DNA from: Microbacterium testaceum | Lineage (GTDB): Bacteria > Actinomycetota > Actinomycetes > Actinomycetales > Microbacteriaceae | NCBI RefSeq assembly: GCF_029761935.1 | Contig: NZ_CP121699.1 | Span: forward strand, 3,286,001-3,350,000 | Direction of reading: 5' to 3' | Length of the DNA: 64,000 nt | Part shown: piece after piece, positions 28,343-38,760 of the stretch | Layout of the letters: each line of letters starts with the position of its first letter | Numbering within the stretch: position 1 is the first letter of the stretch | Made by a program: the position numbers and the translations under genes | Notes under the pieces: generated by a model | Told to the model about the DNA's origin: nothing | Seen by the model: only the letters and a program-made list of their open reading frames with translations | Database searches by the model: none

Positions 28343-29203
28343 TCAGCCGCGCGCGACGGCCTTGACCTGCACGACGTTGGATTCCTCGTCGACCTCGACG
28401 TGGTCGGTCTGCGCCTTCAAGAAGTCCGAGAAGCTGCGGAACCCGAGCGCCTTCTCGCTGAACGAGGGGTCGAGGCGCTTCATCAGGTCCTTCACGGCCG
28501 AGGCGTGCAGCCACTCGCCGTCGGCGCGCTCCGCCTCGAGCTGCATGGCGCGCTCGAGCAGGTCGACCGCCGGGTCCTTCGAGCGCTTCCGTGCCCGCGG
28601 CCGCGAGGGAGCGGCATCCTTCTTCGTCTCGGCGAGATTCGGGATGCCGGGGAGCGAGTCGTACGCGTCGAAGCGGTCGCACGCCGCGGCCAGCGACTTT
28701 GCCGTGGACCCGGCCACCCCGACCCCGACGACGTAGCGACCGAGCCGCTTGCAGCGCTGGGCGAGGGGAACGTAATCGCTGTCGCCGGCGACGATGACCA
28801 CGTGCGACAGGTCGGGAAGGCGGAACATGTCCTCGACGGCATCCACCGCGAGTCGGATGTCGGCGCCGTTCTTGGCGTAGGCGGCGGCGGGGAACAGCTG
28901 CACCAGGTCGACGGCGCGCGCGACGAGCTGCGAGCGGTACTCGGCATTCACCGGCGACGACCAGTCCGCGTAGGCCCGAGTGAGCACCAGGGTGCCGAAG
29001 GACGCGGCGTAGTCGATGACCGCGCCGACGTCGATGGTCGCCTTGGTCAGGCGCTCGGCGATGTCGGGATCGGTCGGGTTCTCGGCGATCTTCTGCCGGT
29101 CACGCGAGTAGGCGTTCCTCCCGTGCACGCGGTCGTACCAGGACATGACGATGTTGTCGAAGTCGAGGTAGACGGCGACGCGGGCGGTCTGGGTGTCGGG
29201 CAT
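28343..29203 (-). CDS. NYN (PIN-like) domain protein with OST-HTH/LOTUS domain
   Basis: The 286-residue protein starts with a NYN nuclease domain: VAVYLDFDNIVMSWYDRVHG with the first acidic pair, LTRAYADWS, NGADIRLAVDAVEDMF and VIVAGDSDYVPLAQRCKRLG, giving the four-acid PIN-like centre. After a basic linker (PSRPRARKRSKDP) the C-terminal 80 residues (DGEWLHASAVKDLMKRLDPSFSEKALGFRSFSDFLKA) match an OST-HTH/LOTUS fold, which binds RNA, including G-quadruplex RNA in studied cases. A role as an RNA nuclease is likely but untested. The ATG lies 6 bases after CAGACT, leaderless. Confidence 0.88.
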   Translation of the reverse strand: MPDTQTARVAVYLDFDNIVMSWYDRVHGRNAYSRDRQKIAENPTDPDIAERLTKATIDVGAVIDYAASFGTLVLTRAYADWSSPVNAEYRSQLVARAVDLVQLFPAAAYAKNGADIRLAVDAVEDMFRLPDLSHVVIVAGDSDYVPLAQRCKRLGRYVVGVGVAGSTAKSLAAACDRFDAYDSLPGIPNLAETKKDAAPSRPRARKRSKDPAVDLLERAMQLEAERADGEWLHASAVKDLMKRLDPSFSEKALGFRSFSDFLKAQTDHVEVDEESNVVQVKAVARG

Positions 29204-29250
29204 ACGTCCAGTCTGACCCGTCGCGCCCGCGACCGGGTAGCCCTCGCCCC

Positions 29251-30234
29251 TCACCGTTCGCCGGGGTAGACCACGCCGATCTGGCGGCGCACCTCGTCGA
29301 GCACGCCCATGATCGCCACGGTCTCGTCGATCGACAGGATGTCGTCGGCGTCCGCTCCCGCGGCGACGAAACGCTCGGCGGCCTGGGCCTGGAACTGCAT
29401 GCCGCGCCCCGGAACCTCGGAGGTGAACTCCTCGATCACGTCTCCGTCGGGCGAGACGACGCGGAACGACGTCGGGGTGTACCAGACGCGGTCGATCTCG
29501 ATGCGGGCCTCGGTCCCGACGATCTGCGCGACGTTCATTCCCGCTCCGCGCGACGACGACACGCTGGTCGACAGGGCACCGCCCGCGTGGACGAAGCTGG
29601 TCGCCACTTCGGCGTCACTGCCTGCGTCGGACAGACGAGCCAGGGCGGTGATGCGCTCCGGCAGGCCGAGGACGTCGATCGCGAACGAGATCGGGTAGAT
29701 GCCCAGGTCGAGCAGGGCGCCCCCGCCCAGCGCCAGATCGTTGAGGCGGTGCGCCGGGTCGGTGGAGATCTTCTGGGTGTGGTCGGCGGACACGACGCGG
29801 ATCTCGCCGAGGGTGCCCGCGGCGAGGATCTCGCGGATGCGCACCATGTGCGGCAGGTACCGGGTCCACATCGCCTCCATGGCGAGGAGACCCTTCTCGG
29901 CCGCTTTGTCGCGGATGGCCGCCGCCTCGGCGGCGTTGAGGGTGAACGGCTTCTCGACCAGCACGTGCTTGCCGTTGTCGAGGGCGAGCAGTGCGTTCTC
30001 GAGGTGCCCGGGGTGCGGGGTCGCGATATAGACGATGTCGACGTCCGGATCGGCGACCAGTTCTTCGTACGAGCCGTGCGCGTGCGCGATGTCGTACTGC
30101 TCGGCGAAGGCCCGAGCGCTGTCGATGCGGCGGGAGCCGACGGCGGTGACGTCGAGGCCCGCGGTGCGCAGGTCGGAGGTGAAGGCGTGGGCGATGCCGC
30201 CCGTCGCGAGGATGCCCCAGTGCAGTCCGGTCAT
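29251..30234 (-). CDS. Gfo/Idh/MocA family oxidoreductase
   Basis: The 327-residue protein has a Rossmann N-terminus (LHWGILATGGIAHAFTSDL), the family motif KHVLVEKPFTLNAAEA with the catalytic Lys in EKP, and the C-terminal alpha/beta domain starting AMEAMWTRYLPHM with later GGGALLDLGIYPISFA, which carries the histidine-like/aspartate active-site loop. Members oxidise or reduce sugars or dihydrodiols with NAD(P). The AMWTRYLP block is typical of the dihydrodiol-dehydrogenase branch. The ATG at 30234 is chosen because a longer frame upstream overlaps the M20 gene and a TACGGT hexamer sits 7 bases away. It is divergent from the M20 peptidase gene. Confidence 0.9.
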   Translation of the reverse strand: MTGLHWGILATGGIAHAFTSDLRTAGLDVTAVGSRRIDSARAFAEQYDIAHAHGSYEELVADPDVDIVYIATPHPGHLENALLALDNGKHVLVEKPFTLNAAEAAAIRDKAAEKGLLAMEAMWTRYLPHMVRIREILAAGTLGEIRVVSADHTQKISTDPAHRLNDLALGGGALLDLGIYPISFAIDVLGLPERITALARLSDAGSDAEVATSFVHAGGALSTSVSSSRGAGMNVAQIVGTEARIEIDRVWYTPTSFRVVSPDGDVIEEFTSEVPGRGMQFQAQAAERFVAAGADADDILSIDETVAIMGVLDEVRRQIGVVYPGER

Positions 30235-30241
30235 GCGCTCC

Positions 30242-30264
30242 ACCGTAGCGGCGCCCGCCGACAT
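30242..30264 (-). promoter_or_regulatory. Short-spaced promoter, copy 9 (Gfo/Idh gene)
   Basis: Minus strand: ATGTCGGCG, 8 bases, TACGGT, 7 bases, ATG at 30234. Confidence 0.52.
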
Positions 30265-30293
30265 CGGCGTCGCGCGAGTCTCGAAGGGCCCCC

Positions 30294-30329
30294 GGATGCC
30301 GGCATCCCGTGTCTCATGATGCCGGCATC
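30294..30329. promoter_or_regulatory. Tandem palindromes upstream of the M20 peptidase gene
   Basis: GGATGCCGGCATCC (30294-30307) and GATGCCGGCATC (30318-30329) are perfect palindromes whose centres are 23 bp apart. The second ends 4 bp before the TAGGCT hexamer at 30334. The pair lies between the divergent Gfo/Idh and M20 starts and looks like a repressor operator. The binding protein is unknown. Confidence 0.4.
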
Positions 30330-30345
30330 GTCCTAGGCTCGTCGC

Positions 30346-31668
30346 ATGACGGCCGTCGAGCGCTTCCGCGAGCTCCTGTCCATTCCGACGGTGTCGCGTG
30401 TCGACCCGGCGGAGGTCGACGATTCGGCCTTCGAAGACTTCCACGCGGCTCTCGAACGGCTCTATCCGCTCGTCCACGCGCGTCTCGAGCGAGAGGTGGT
30501 CGAGGGACGGTCGCTGCTCTACCGCTGGGCGGGGGAGAGCCCCGTCGAGCCCCTGGTGCTCCTCGCCCACCAGGACGTGGTGCCCGTGGACGGGCAGGAG
30601 TGGGGGCACCCGCCTTTCGCCGCCGACCTCGTCGGCGAGGGAGCAGAGGCGACAATCCATGCGCGCGGCGCGATCGACGACAAGGGGGCGCTCGTCGCGA
30701 TCCTCGAGGCGGTCGAGGGGGCACTGGCCGAGGGGATCACGCCGCGAACCGACGTGTGGCTCGCCTTCGGACACGACGAAGAGACGCGCGGCACCGGCGC
30801 CCGAGCGATGGCGGCGCTGCTGGCTGCGCGCGGCATCCGTCCCGCTCTGGTGCTCGACGAGGGGGGAGCGGTCGTCGAGGGCGCCGTCCCGGGGGTGGCT
30901 GCGCCCACGGCGATGATCGGTGTCGCCGAGCGCGGCGTCGCCACCTTCGACCTCGTGACCCGAGAGGCCGGCGGGCATGCCTCGACCCCGCCGCGCATGC
31001 CGGCGACGGCCCGATTGGCCCGCGCGATCGATCGCCTCCGCCGTCGCCCGTTCCCCCGACGACTTGTCCCGCCCGTCCGGGCCATGCTCGCCACGGCCGC
31101 ATCGCACGCCGGGGAGCCCCTGGCGACGCTTTTCCGCCGCACGTCCGTGTCAGCGCCGGCCGTGACCGCGGCCCTATCGCTGCTCGGTCCCGAGACCAAC
31201 GCGCTCGTTCGGACCACGGCCGTCGTCACGCGTCTCGAGGGCTCGGCGGGCGAGAACGTGCTCGCTACCTCGGCGCGCGCGAGCGTGAACGTGCGCCTGC
31301 TCACCGGCGACACGCTCGCCGATGTCTCGATCCACCTGCGCCGAGCGGTCGCCGACCCGCTCGTCGACATCGAGCTGCGCCACGGCGACGACCCCTCGCC
31401 GGTCTCGCCCTGGCAGGGGGAGGCGTGGAGGCGGCTGTCCCGCGCCGTCGCAGACACCCTCGGCGCGGACACCGTCCCCCTGCCGTATCTCCAGCTCGGG
31501 GCCAGCGACAGCCGCTTCTACACGGGTCTCACCGACGCGGTGTACCGGTTCGCGCCGTTCCACCTCTCGAGGTCCGAACGCGACGCGTTGCACGCTCCCG
31601 ACGAGCGCATCCGCGTCGAGGTGTGGCTGCGTGGCATCCGGTTCTATCGCGCGCTGATCGAGGGCTGA
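30346..31668 (+). CDS. M20/M25/M40 family metallopeptidase
   Basis: A 440-residue dizinc hydrolase. The first metal motif is LVLLAHQDVVPVDGQEW (His and Asp), the second ARGAIDDKGALVAILEA (bridging Asp), and the glutamate pair is FGHDEETRGTGARAM. The lid domain starts near ERGVATFDLVTREAGGHAST. The C-terminus supplies LQLGASDSRFYTGLTDAVYRFAPF, with the usual final zinc-region residues. Members cleave dipeptides or N-acylated amino acids, and carboxypeptidase S-like enzymes are the closest layout. The ATG is 6 bases after TAGGCT (30334-30339), leaderless. It is unlinked to a transporter, so the substrate is open. Confidence 0.88.
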   Translation: MTAVERFRELLSIPTVSRVDPAEVDDSAFEDFHAALERLYPLVHARLEREVVEGRSLLYRWAGESPVEPLVLLAHQDVVPVDGQEWGHPPFAADLVGEGAEATIHARGAIDDKGALVAILEAVEGALAEGITPRTDVWLAFGHDEETRGTGARAMAALLAARGIRPALVLDEGGAVVEGAVPGVAAPTAMIGVAERGVATFDLVTREAGGHASTPPRMPATARLARAIDRLRRRPFPRRLVPPVRAMLATAASHAGEPLATLFRRTSVSAPAVTAALSLLGPETNALVRTTAVVTRLEGSAGENVLATSARASVNVRLLTGDTLADVSIHLRRAVADPLVDIELRHGDDPSPVSPWQGEAWRRLSRAVADTLGADTVPLPYLQLGASDSRFYTGLTDAVYRFAPFHLSRSERDALHAPDERIRVEVWLRGIRFYRALIEG

Positions 31669-31767
31669 CGCGGGCCAAGACGACCGAGTGCGAAGGACCG
31701 CGAGGCCGCCGTTCCGCGCCGAATGGGCGATTCTTCTTCTGCGGCGGGCGATTCTGCTGGCGTCGGT

Positions 31768-31789
31768 TATTCTCGTGTGACCGGTCACG
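31768..31789 (+). promoter_or_regulatory. lacI-type regulator promoter and palindromic operator
   Basis: A TATTCT hexamer (31768-31773) is followed by TGTGACCGGTCACG (31776-31789), containing the perfect 12-bp palindrome GTGACCGGTCAC. The operator covers the expected transcription start, so the regulator probably represses itself. The same arms occur before chvE. Confidence 0.68.
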
Positions 31790-31820
31790 CAACAGCGCGC
31801 GACCCGCGATGAGGCGGATG

Positions 31821-32846
31821 ATGAGCGACACCGATACCCCGGAGGCGACGGGGCGTGCCCCGAGCATCCGCGACGTCGCCCGGCTCGCGGGAGTGTCGTA
31901 CCAAACCGTCTCGCGGGTGATCAACAACAGCACTCAGCTCCGCCCCGAGACCGCGGCCAAGGTGCGCTCGGCGATCGCCGAGTTGAAGTTCGTCCCCAAT
32001 CAGGCCGCGCGCGCCCTCGCCACGAGCCGCTCGCGCCTGATCGGCGTGCTGGGACCGCGAGCGACGACCCACGGCACCTCGGCGATGGTGCAGGCGATCG
32101 AGTCGGCGGCGCGGTCCGCCGGGTACCGCCTCACCCTCACGAACCTCGCCACCAGCGCCCCCGACGACGTGCGCTCCTCGATCGATCACCTCATGCAGCA
32201 GTCCATCGAGGGACTCATCGCCGTCGCACCGCAGACGCGGGTGGTGCCGATCCTCGACGAGCTCAAGCTGCCCGTTCCGGTGCAGATCGTCACCTCGACC
32301 GGCACCTCGACGACCCGCAACGACCAGAGCGCCGGGGCGCGAGCGGCCGTCCGCCACCTCATCGAGCTCGGGCACTCGCGGATCCTGCACATCGCGGGTC
32401 CGCGCGACTGGGTCGAGGCCGATCACCGCATGCGCGGCTATCTCGCCGAGATGGATGCCAACGACCTCTCGCCGCGTCCCCCCATCCTGGGCGACTGGAC
32501 GGCGCAGTTCGGATTCGAGGCGGGCCTCGAGCTGCTGCGGACGGAGGATGCCACCGCGGTCTTCGCGGGCAACGACCATATGGCGCTCGGCTTCATGCAT
32601 GCCGTCCGGGCCATAGGTCGCTCGGTGCCGGAGGACGTCTCGGTGGTGGGCTTCGACGATGTGCCCGAATCCGCCCACCTGTGGCCGCCGCTGACCACCG
32701 TCCGACAGGACTTCGTGGGCATCGGCACGCGTGCCGTCACCGATTTGCTGGCATCGCTCGGCGAGAGCGGTGACGACGGACCAGTGGTCGAACCCGACCA
32801 CCTCCGCCTCATCGTGAGGTCGTCGACGGCCCCGCCGCGGTCCTGA
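31821..32846 (+). CDS. LacI-family transcriptional regulator of the adjacent sugar operon
   Basis: The 341-residue protein starts with a LacI helix-turn-helix (SIRDVARLAGVSYQTVSRVINN) and hinge helix (PNQAARALATSRSRLIGVLG). A periplasmic-binding-protein-like effector domain follows, with FAGNDHMALGFMHAVRAIG and VSVVGFDDVPESAHLWPPLTTVRQD near the C-terminus. The ligand is likely a monosaccharide. I chose the ATG at 31821 because GAGG lies 6 bases upstream; in-frame ATGs at 31818 and 31809 are alternatives. Matching operators in front of itself and of chvE, 314 bp downstream, indicate that it controls the transporter. Confidence 0.9.
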   Translation: MSDTDTPEATGRAPSIRDVARLAGVSYQTVSRVINNSTQLRPETAAKVRSAIAELKFVPNQAARALATSRSRLIGVLGPRATTHGTSAMVQAIESAARSAGYRLTLTNLATSAPDDVRSSIDHLMQQSIEGLIAVAPQTRVVPILDELKLPVPVQIVTSTGTSTTRNDQSAGARAAVRHLIELGHSRILHIAGPRDWVEADHRMRGYLAEMDANDLSPRPPILGDWTAQFGFEAGLELLRTEDATAVFAGNDHMALGFMHAVRAIGRSVPEDVSVVGFDDVPESAHLWPPLTTVRQDFVGIGTRAVTDLLASLGESGDDGPVVEPDHLRLIVRSSTAPPRS

Positions 32847-32903
32847 TCCGCGACGCGCTCACGTCACGTTTCGGCAACGGCTGGACTTCGAGCGCATCGG
32901 GAC

Positions 32904-32972
32904 TTGACAGTTGTCCCCGCCGTCGAGGTAGCATCACTCACACAATGTGAACGGTCACATGACCGGGTCACA
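32904..32972 (+). promoter_or_regulatory. chvE operon promoter with tandem LacI-type operators
   Basis: TTGACA (32904-32909) and TAGCAT (32929-32934) form a promoter with a long 19-base spacer. Immediately downstream are TGTGAACGGTCACA (32946-32959) and a related TGACCGGGTCACA (32960-32972). Both share arms with the operator before the lacI-type gene. A leader of about 220 bases then precedes chvE, and I see no other clear element in it. Confidence 0.68.
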
Positions 32973-33160
32973 CGGCCGACGGGACTCGCTGCGGAGCGGA
33001 TCCGTCGAGACGAAGACGTTTCGAACGACGCGGGTTGACCGCCTCGCCGAGGGCCTTTCGTTTCGCCCCCGAGACCGTGCACCCGACCTGAGCCGTCAGC
33101 ACTGCCCGCGGTGTGCTCCAGGGGGAGCGCCGCGACAAACACCCAATGGAGGGAACCAGA

Positions 33161-34279
33161 GTGAAGAAGCACAGCATGCTCAAGGCGATCGCGGGAGCGG
33201 GCGTCCTCGCGCTCGGCATCGGTCTCGCCGGTTGCGCCGGTGACCGTACCGGCGCCAGCAGCGGAGACTCGCAGGAGGCCGGCGGCACCATCGGTGTGGC
33301 CATGCCGACCCAGCAGTCGGAGCGATGGATCGCCGACGGCAACAACGTCAAGTCGCAGCTCGAGCAGCTTGGCTACCAGGTCGACCTGCAGTACGCGAAC
33401 GACGACATCCCCACCCAGGTCTCGCAGATCGAGAACATGATCACCACGGGCGCCAAGGCCCTGATCGTCGCCTCGATCGACGGCACCACGCTCACGGACG
33501 TGCTGCAGCAGGCCAAGGACGCGAACATCCCCGTCATCGCGTACGACCGCCTCATCAACGGCACCGAGAACGTCGACTACTACACGACGTTCGACAACTA
33601 CAAGGTCGGCGTCCAGCAGGCCACCTCGCTCCTGACCGGCCTCGGTGTCCTCGACGCCTCGGGCAAGGAGACCGGCGCCGCCGGCCCCTTCAACGTCGAG
33701 CTGTTCGCCGGTAGCCCCGACGACAACAACGCCACGTTCTTCTGGAACGGCGCGATGGACACCCTCAAGCCCTACATGGACAAGGGTGTGCTGAAGGTTC
33801 CCTCCGGCCAGACCGAGTTCGGCCAGGCGGCCATCCTCCGCTGGCTGCCCGAGACGGCGCAGAAGCGCATGGAGAACATCCTCACCGTCATCGGCGGCAC
33901 CAAGCTCAACGGTGTGCTCTCGCCCTACGACGGTCTGTCGATCGGCATCATCTCGGCCCTCACCTCGGGTGGCTACTCGGCCAGCGACCTCCCCGTCATC
34001 ACGGGTCAGGACGCCGAGGCCGGCTCGATCAAGTCGATCATCGCGGGTGAGCAGTACTCGACGATCTTCAAGGACACGCGCGAGCTCGCCAAGCAGGCCG
34101 TGACCATGGTCGACGACATCCGCAAGGGCGAGAAGCCCGAGGTCAACGACGAGAAGACCTACGACAACGGCAAGAAGGTCGTTCCCTCGTACCTCCTGCA
34201 GTCGACGATCGTCACCAAGGACAACTACAAGGAAGTCCTCATCGACAGCGGTTACTACACCGAGGCCGACCTGAAGTAA
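33161..34279 (+). CDS. chvE: ChvE-type multiple-sugar-binding lipoprotein
   Basis: The 372-residue product is a lipoprotein: a short basic start, hydrophobic core and lipobox LAGC with Cys near residue 25, so it is anchored outside the membrane. The mature part closely follows Chv[84 protein letters not shown] and [16 protein letters not shown]. ChvE binds monosaccharides such as galactose, glucose and arabinose. The GTG start has GGAGGG 7 bases upstream; upstream in-frame codons are rejected. It is first in a three-gene ABC operon, and a hairpin after it likely stabilises its mRNA, since binding proteins are made in excess. Confidence 0.93.
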   Translation: MKKHSMLKAIAGAGVLALGIGLAGCAGDRTGASSGDSQEAGGTIGVAMPTQQSERWIADGNNVKSQLEQLGYQVDLQYANDDIPTQVSQIENMITTGAKALIVASIDGTTLTDVLQQAKDANIPVIAYDRLINGTENVDYYTTFDNYKVGVQQATSLLTGLGVLDASGKETGAAGPFNVELFAGSPDDNNATFFWNGAMDTLKPYMDKGVLKVPSGQTEFGQAAILRWLPETAQKRMENILTVIGGTKLNGVLSPYDGLSIGIISALTSGGYSASDLPVITGQDAEAGSIKSIIAGEQYSTIFKDTRELAKQAVTMVDDIRKGEKPEVNDEKTYDNGKKVVPSYLLQSTIVTKDNYKEVLIDSGYYTEADLK

Positions 34280-34312
34280 TCCCCCGGAGGGGCTCCCCGT
34301 CCCTCCGCCCCG

Positions 34313-34345
34313 CCTCCGCCGCGGCCCACCGGGTCGCGGCGGAGG
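34313..34345 (+). terminator. Intra-operon hairpin between chvE and mmsA
   Basis: CCTCCGCCGCG and CGCGGCGGAGG form a perfect 11-bp stem with an 11-base loop. Its place after the binding-protein gene fits an attenuator or 3' end stabiliser that lowers expression of the downstream ABC genes, as in many binding-protein operons. Confidence 0.62.
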
Positions 34346-34421
34346 CTCCTGCGGGTCCGCGGCATCCCGCGCCCGCCCCACATTCCGACCGGCCACGCGC
34401 CGGTTCTGCAAGGAGGACCTC

Positions 34422-35952
<1,531 letters not shown>

Positions 35953-35966
<14 letters not shown>

Positions 35967-37218
35967 CAACACCGTGACCCCCCAGGGTCCCGCCACGCCG
36001 AAGGGCCCCGTCGGCGGCGCCGCCGGCAGCGGTGCCGGCGGCATCGTGCAGTTCTTCACGTCGCGCCTGCGCGAGATCGGCATCTTCATCGCGCTGATCG
36101 TGATCGTGCTGCTCTTCCAGGCGTTGACCGGCGGCCGTCTGCTCACGGCGGGCAACGTGTCGAACATCATCGTCCAGAACAGCTACATCCTGATCCTCGC
36201 GATCGGCATGGTGATGATCATCATCGCCGGCCACATCGACCTGTCGGTCGGATCGGTCGCCGCCTTCGTCGGTGCCGTCTCGGGTGTGCTCATCGTGCAG
36301 TGGGGCCTGCCCTGGTGGCTCGGCATCGTCCTCTCGCTGCTCCTCGGTGCCGTGGTCGGCATGTGGCAGGGCTTCTGGGTCGCCTACATCGGCATCCCCG
36401 CGTTCATCGTGACCCTCGCGGGCATGCTCCTCTTCCGCGGTCTGACGCAGATGACCCTGGGCAACACGCAGATCACGCCGTTCCCGACCGAGTACCGCGC
36501 GCTCGGTGGCGGATACCTGTTCCCCGACCTGTTCCCGGCGGCGACCTCGCCCGCCGAGTGGATTACGGTCGCCCTCGGCGCCCTGACCCTCGTCCTCTTC
36601 GTCGTGTCGCAGGTTCGCCAGCGCGCGAAGCGCGCCGCGCTCGAGCTGCAGAACGAGCCGCAGGTGGCGTTCCTGGTCAAGGTCATCGGTGGCAGCGCGC
36701 TGATCGCCTACCTCACCTACCTGCTCGGTGTGGCTCCCGGATCGCGCGGCACGCCCATCGTGCTCGTCGTCCTGGCGCTGCTCATCATCGGCTACTCGAC
36801 GGTCATGAGCCGCAGCGTCTTCGGTCGCCACATCTACGCCCTCGGCGGCAACCGCACCGCCGCGAAGCTCTCGGGTATCAACACCCGTCGCGTGGACTTC
36901 ATGCTCTTCGTGAACATGGGCGTCCTCGCGGCTCTCGCCGGCATCGTCTTCACGGGTCGCCTGAACTCGGCCGGTCCGGGTGCCGGTAACCTCTTCGAGC
37001 TCGACGCGATCGCCGCCTCGTTCATCGGTGGAGCGGCCGTCCAGGGTGGTGTCGGCCGCGTGGTCGGCGCGATCGCCGGTGGCCTGGTCATGGGTGTGCT
37101 CAACAACGGCATGTCGCTGATGGGCATCTCGACCGACGTGCAGCAGTTCATCAAGGGCCTCGTGCTCCTGCTGGCCGTGGCCTTCGACGTGTGGAACAAG
37201 AACCGCACGCGCGGTTGA
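35953..37218 (+). CDS. mmsB: Sugar ABC transporter permease (MmsB/GguB type)
   Basis: The 421-residue membrane protein belongs to the XylH/RbsC permease family. It has about ten hydrophobic segments, the family blocks [21 protein letters not shown] and [21 protein letters not shown], and the EAA-like cytoplasmic loop before [29 protein letters not shown]. The C-terminus carries [32 protein letters not shown] Gly/Pro/Ala-rich N-terminal tail of about 30 residues precedes the first helix. It works with MmsA and ChvE to import a monosaccharide. It is the last gene of the operon and is followed by a hairpin terminator. Confidence 0.93.
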
Positions 37219-37233
37219 TCCACGCTCTTTCGT

Positions 37234-37268
37234 CGAACGCCCCGTCGCCTCGTGCGGCGGGGCGTTCG
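37234..37268 (+). terminator. Hairpin terminator after mmsB
   Basis: CGAACGCCCCG and CGGGGCGTTCG form a perfect 11-bp stem around a 13-base loop, 15 bp after the stop codon. Repeat element A begins 20 bp further on. Confidence 0.78.
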
Positions 37269-37287
37269 TGCGTCCGCGTCCGCTGCC

Positions 37288-37353
37288 CGCGCGAGGGGTC
37301 GTTTCGTGTCGCCGAGGATCGCCCTCGGCGACCGGAGCCGACCCTTCACGCGG
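37288..37353. repeat. Intergenic palindromic repeat, element A
   Basis: Left outer arm CGCGCGAGGGGTC, inner arms GTCGCCGAGG and CCTCGGCGAC, right outer arm GACCCTTCACGCG (two mismatches to the left arm). The whole unit folds into one long hairpin. It is related to elements B, C and D. Confidence 0.72.
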
Positions 37354-37355
37354 AT

Positions 37356-37375
37356 CTTTCGGGATAACCCGAAAG
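37356..37375. promoter_or_regulatory. Palindrome upstream of the sensor kinase gene
   Basis: CTTTCGGG-ATAA-CCCGAAAG is a perfect 8-bp inverted repeat with a 4-base centre. It lies 43 bp before the TAGCGT hexamer of the kinase gene, a place suited to response-regulator binding and autoregulation. Confidence 0.4.
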
Positions 37376-37431
37376 CGCGCGGGGGCTGACCGGGCGGCGC
37401 CGGCGCGGGGGCCACCTCTAGCGTGGAACCC

Positions 37432-38760
37432 ATGACCACGGCATCCGTTCTTCCGCCTCCTCCGCCGACGCCCGCGCCCGTCGCCGGCGCTCCCGTTCCG
37501 GGGGTGGACCAGCCTCTCGCGCCGCGGGTGCGGATCGCCTCGCCCGGTCGCATCGCCGGTGCGGTGGTGCATCTCGCCGCGCTCGGCGTCATCGGCCCCG
37601 GCATCCTGGGAACCCTGTTCGGGCTCTTCGGCGCCGGCGTGGGGTTGCTGGCCGCCCTCTTCATCGGGGTGATCGCCCTGGTCGCCCTCGTCTACGCGCT
37701 CTTCGCGATCGCATGGTTCGAACGCGCCCGTCTCGACGGCCTCTACCGCCTGGGTCTGCCGCCTCTGCGTCCCCGCCACAGCCCGCGCACCGGGTTCACC
37801 GGCGTCGCGCACACCATCTGGTTGCAGGCCATCGATCCGGGTCAGTGGCGGGCGGTGGCATCGTTCACCATCGCGACGATCCTGGGTCTCGCCACGCTCG
37901 GCGTCGCCGGGCTCACCTCGTGGGGACTGGGTCTGATCATCAGCCCGATCTTCGGGTGGTCCCACCCGCGTCTGCTCGGCTTCGTGCCCCTGCAGGGCGT
38001 GGCAGCTCCCCTCGTGGGTCTGCTCGTCTTCGTCGCCTCGCTCGCGGCGATCGTGGGCCTGGCGGTGCTCCACGGGGTCATCTCGCGGGCGATCCTCGTC
38101 CCCTCCCGCGAGGCGCAGCTTGAAGAGCAGGCCCGCACCTCCGACACGCGCCGCGCCGGGGCCGTCCGGGCGGCCGAGGTCGAACGCACCCGTATCGAGC
38201 GCGACCTGCACGACGGGGTCCAGCCGCGGCTCGTCTCGATCGGCATGACGCTGGGCCTGGCGCAGACCAAGATCGACGACGACCCCGAGGCCGCGAAGGC
38301 CCTCGTCGCCGAGGCGCACGCCTCGACCAAGTCGGCCATCACCGAGCTGCGGCAGCTGGCTCGCGGCATCCATGCCTCGGTCCTCGACGATCGGGGACTC
38401 GACGCCGCCCTCTCGGCGCTCGCGTCGCGATCTCACATCCCGGTGACACTCGATGTGCGAGTGCCGCGGCGGTGCTCGCGTCCGGCCGAGGCGGCGGTGT
38501 ACTTCGTGATCGCCGAGGCGCTGACGAACGCGGCGAAGCACTCCCGGGCGACCGGATGCCGTGTCCACGTGCGACTGCGCGATGACGGGACCCTGTGGGC
38601 CCGGGTCGAGGACGACGGCCTCGGCGGGGCGCGGATCGTGCCCGGTGGCGGCCTCGACGGCATCGTCAACCGGGTCAGCGCGGCCGGCGGCACCGCCCGC
38701 ATCGACAGTCCGCAGGGTGGACCGACCACGGTGGAGGTGAGCGTCCCGTGCGCATCCTGA
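37432..38760 (+). CDS. Sensor histidine kinase (HisKA_3 type) with membrane sensor domain
   Basis: The 442-residue kinase opens with a Pro/Ala-rich tail, then several membrane helices (VVHLAALGVIGPGILGTLFGLFG, LLAALFIGVIALVALVYALFA, a third and fourth near 150-215), resembling the actinobacterial putative-sensor domain. The DHp region has TRIERDLHDGVQPRL with the phospho-accepting His, and the ATPase domain has VIAEALTNAAKHS (N box) and RVEDDGLGGARIVPGGGLDGIVNRV. It would phosphorylate the response regulator that overlaps it by 13 bp. The ATG lies 7 bases after TAGCGT (37419-37424), leaderless. The signal is unknown; envelope stress is a guess from the neighbours. Confidence 0.9.
   Translation: MTTASVLPPPPPTPAPVAGAPVPGVDQPLAPRVRIASPGRIAGAVVHLAALGVIGPGILGTLFGLFGAGVGLLAALFIGVIALVALVYALFAIAWFERARLDGLYRLGLPPLRPRHSPRTGFTGVAHTIWLQAIDPGQWRAVASFTIATILGLATLGVAGLTSWGLGLIISPIFGWSHPRLLGFVPLQGVAAPLVGLLVFVASLAAIVGLAVLHGVISRAILVPSREAQLEEQARTSDTRRAGAVRAAEVERTRIERDLHDGVQPRLVSIGMTLGLAQTKIDDDPEAAKALVAEAHASTKSAITELRQLARGIHASVLDDRGLDAALSALASRSHIPVTLDVRVPRRCSRPAEAAVYFVIAEALTNAAKHSRATGCRVHVRLRDDGTLWARVEDDGLGGARIVPGGGLDGIVNRVSAAGGTARIDSPQGGPTTVEVSVPCAS

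Noticed and set aside
31669..31760. Further copy of the GCGCGAGGGGTC palindrome family after the M20 gene
   Set aside because: Some GC-rich words and a doubled GGGCGATTCT are present, but no paired outer or inner arms.
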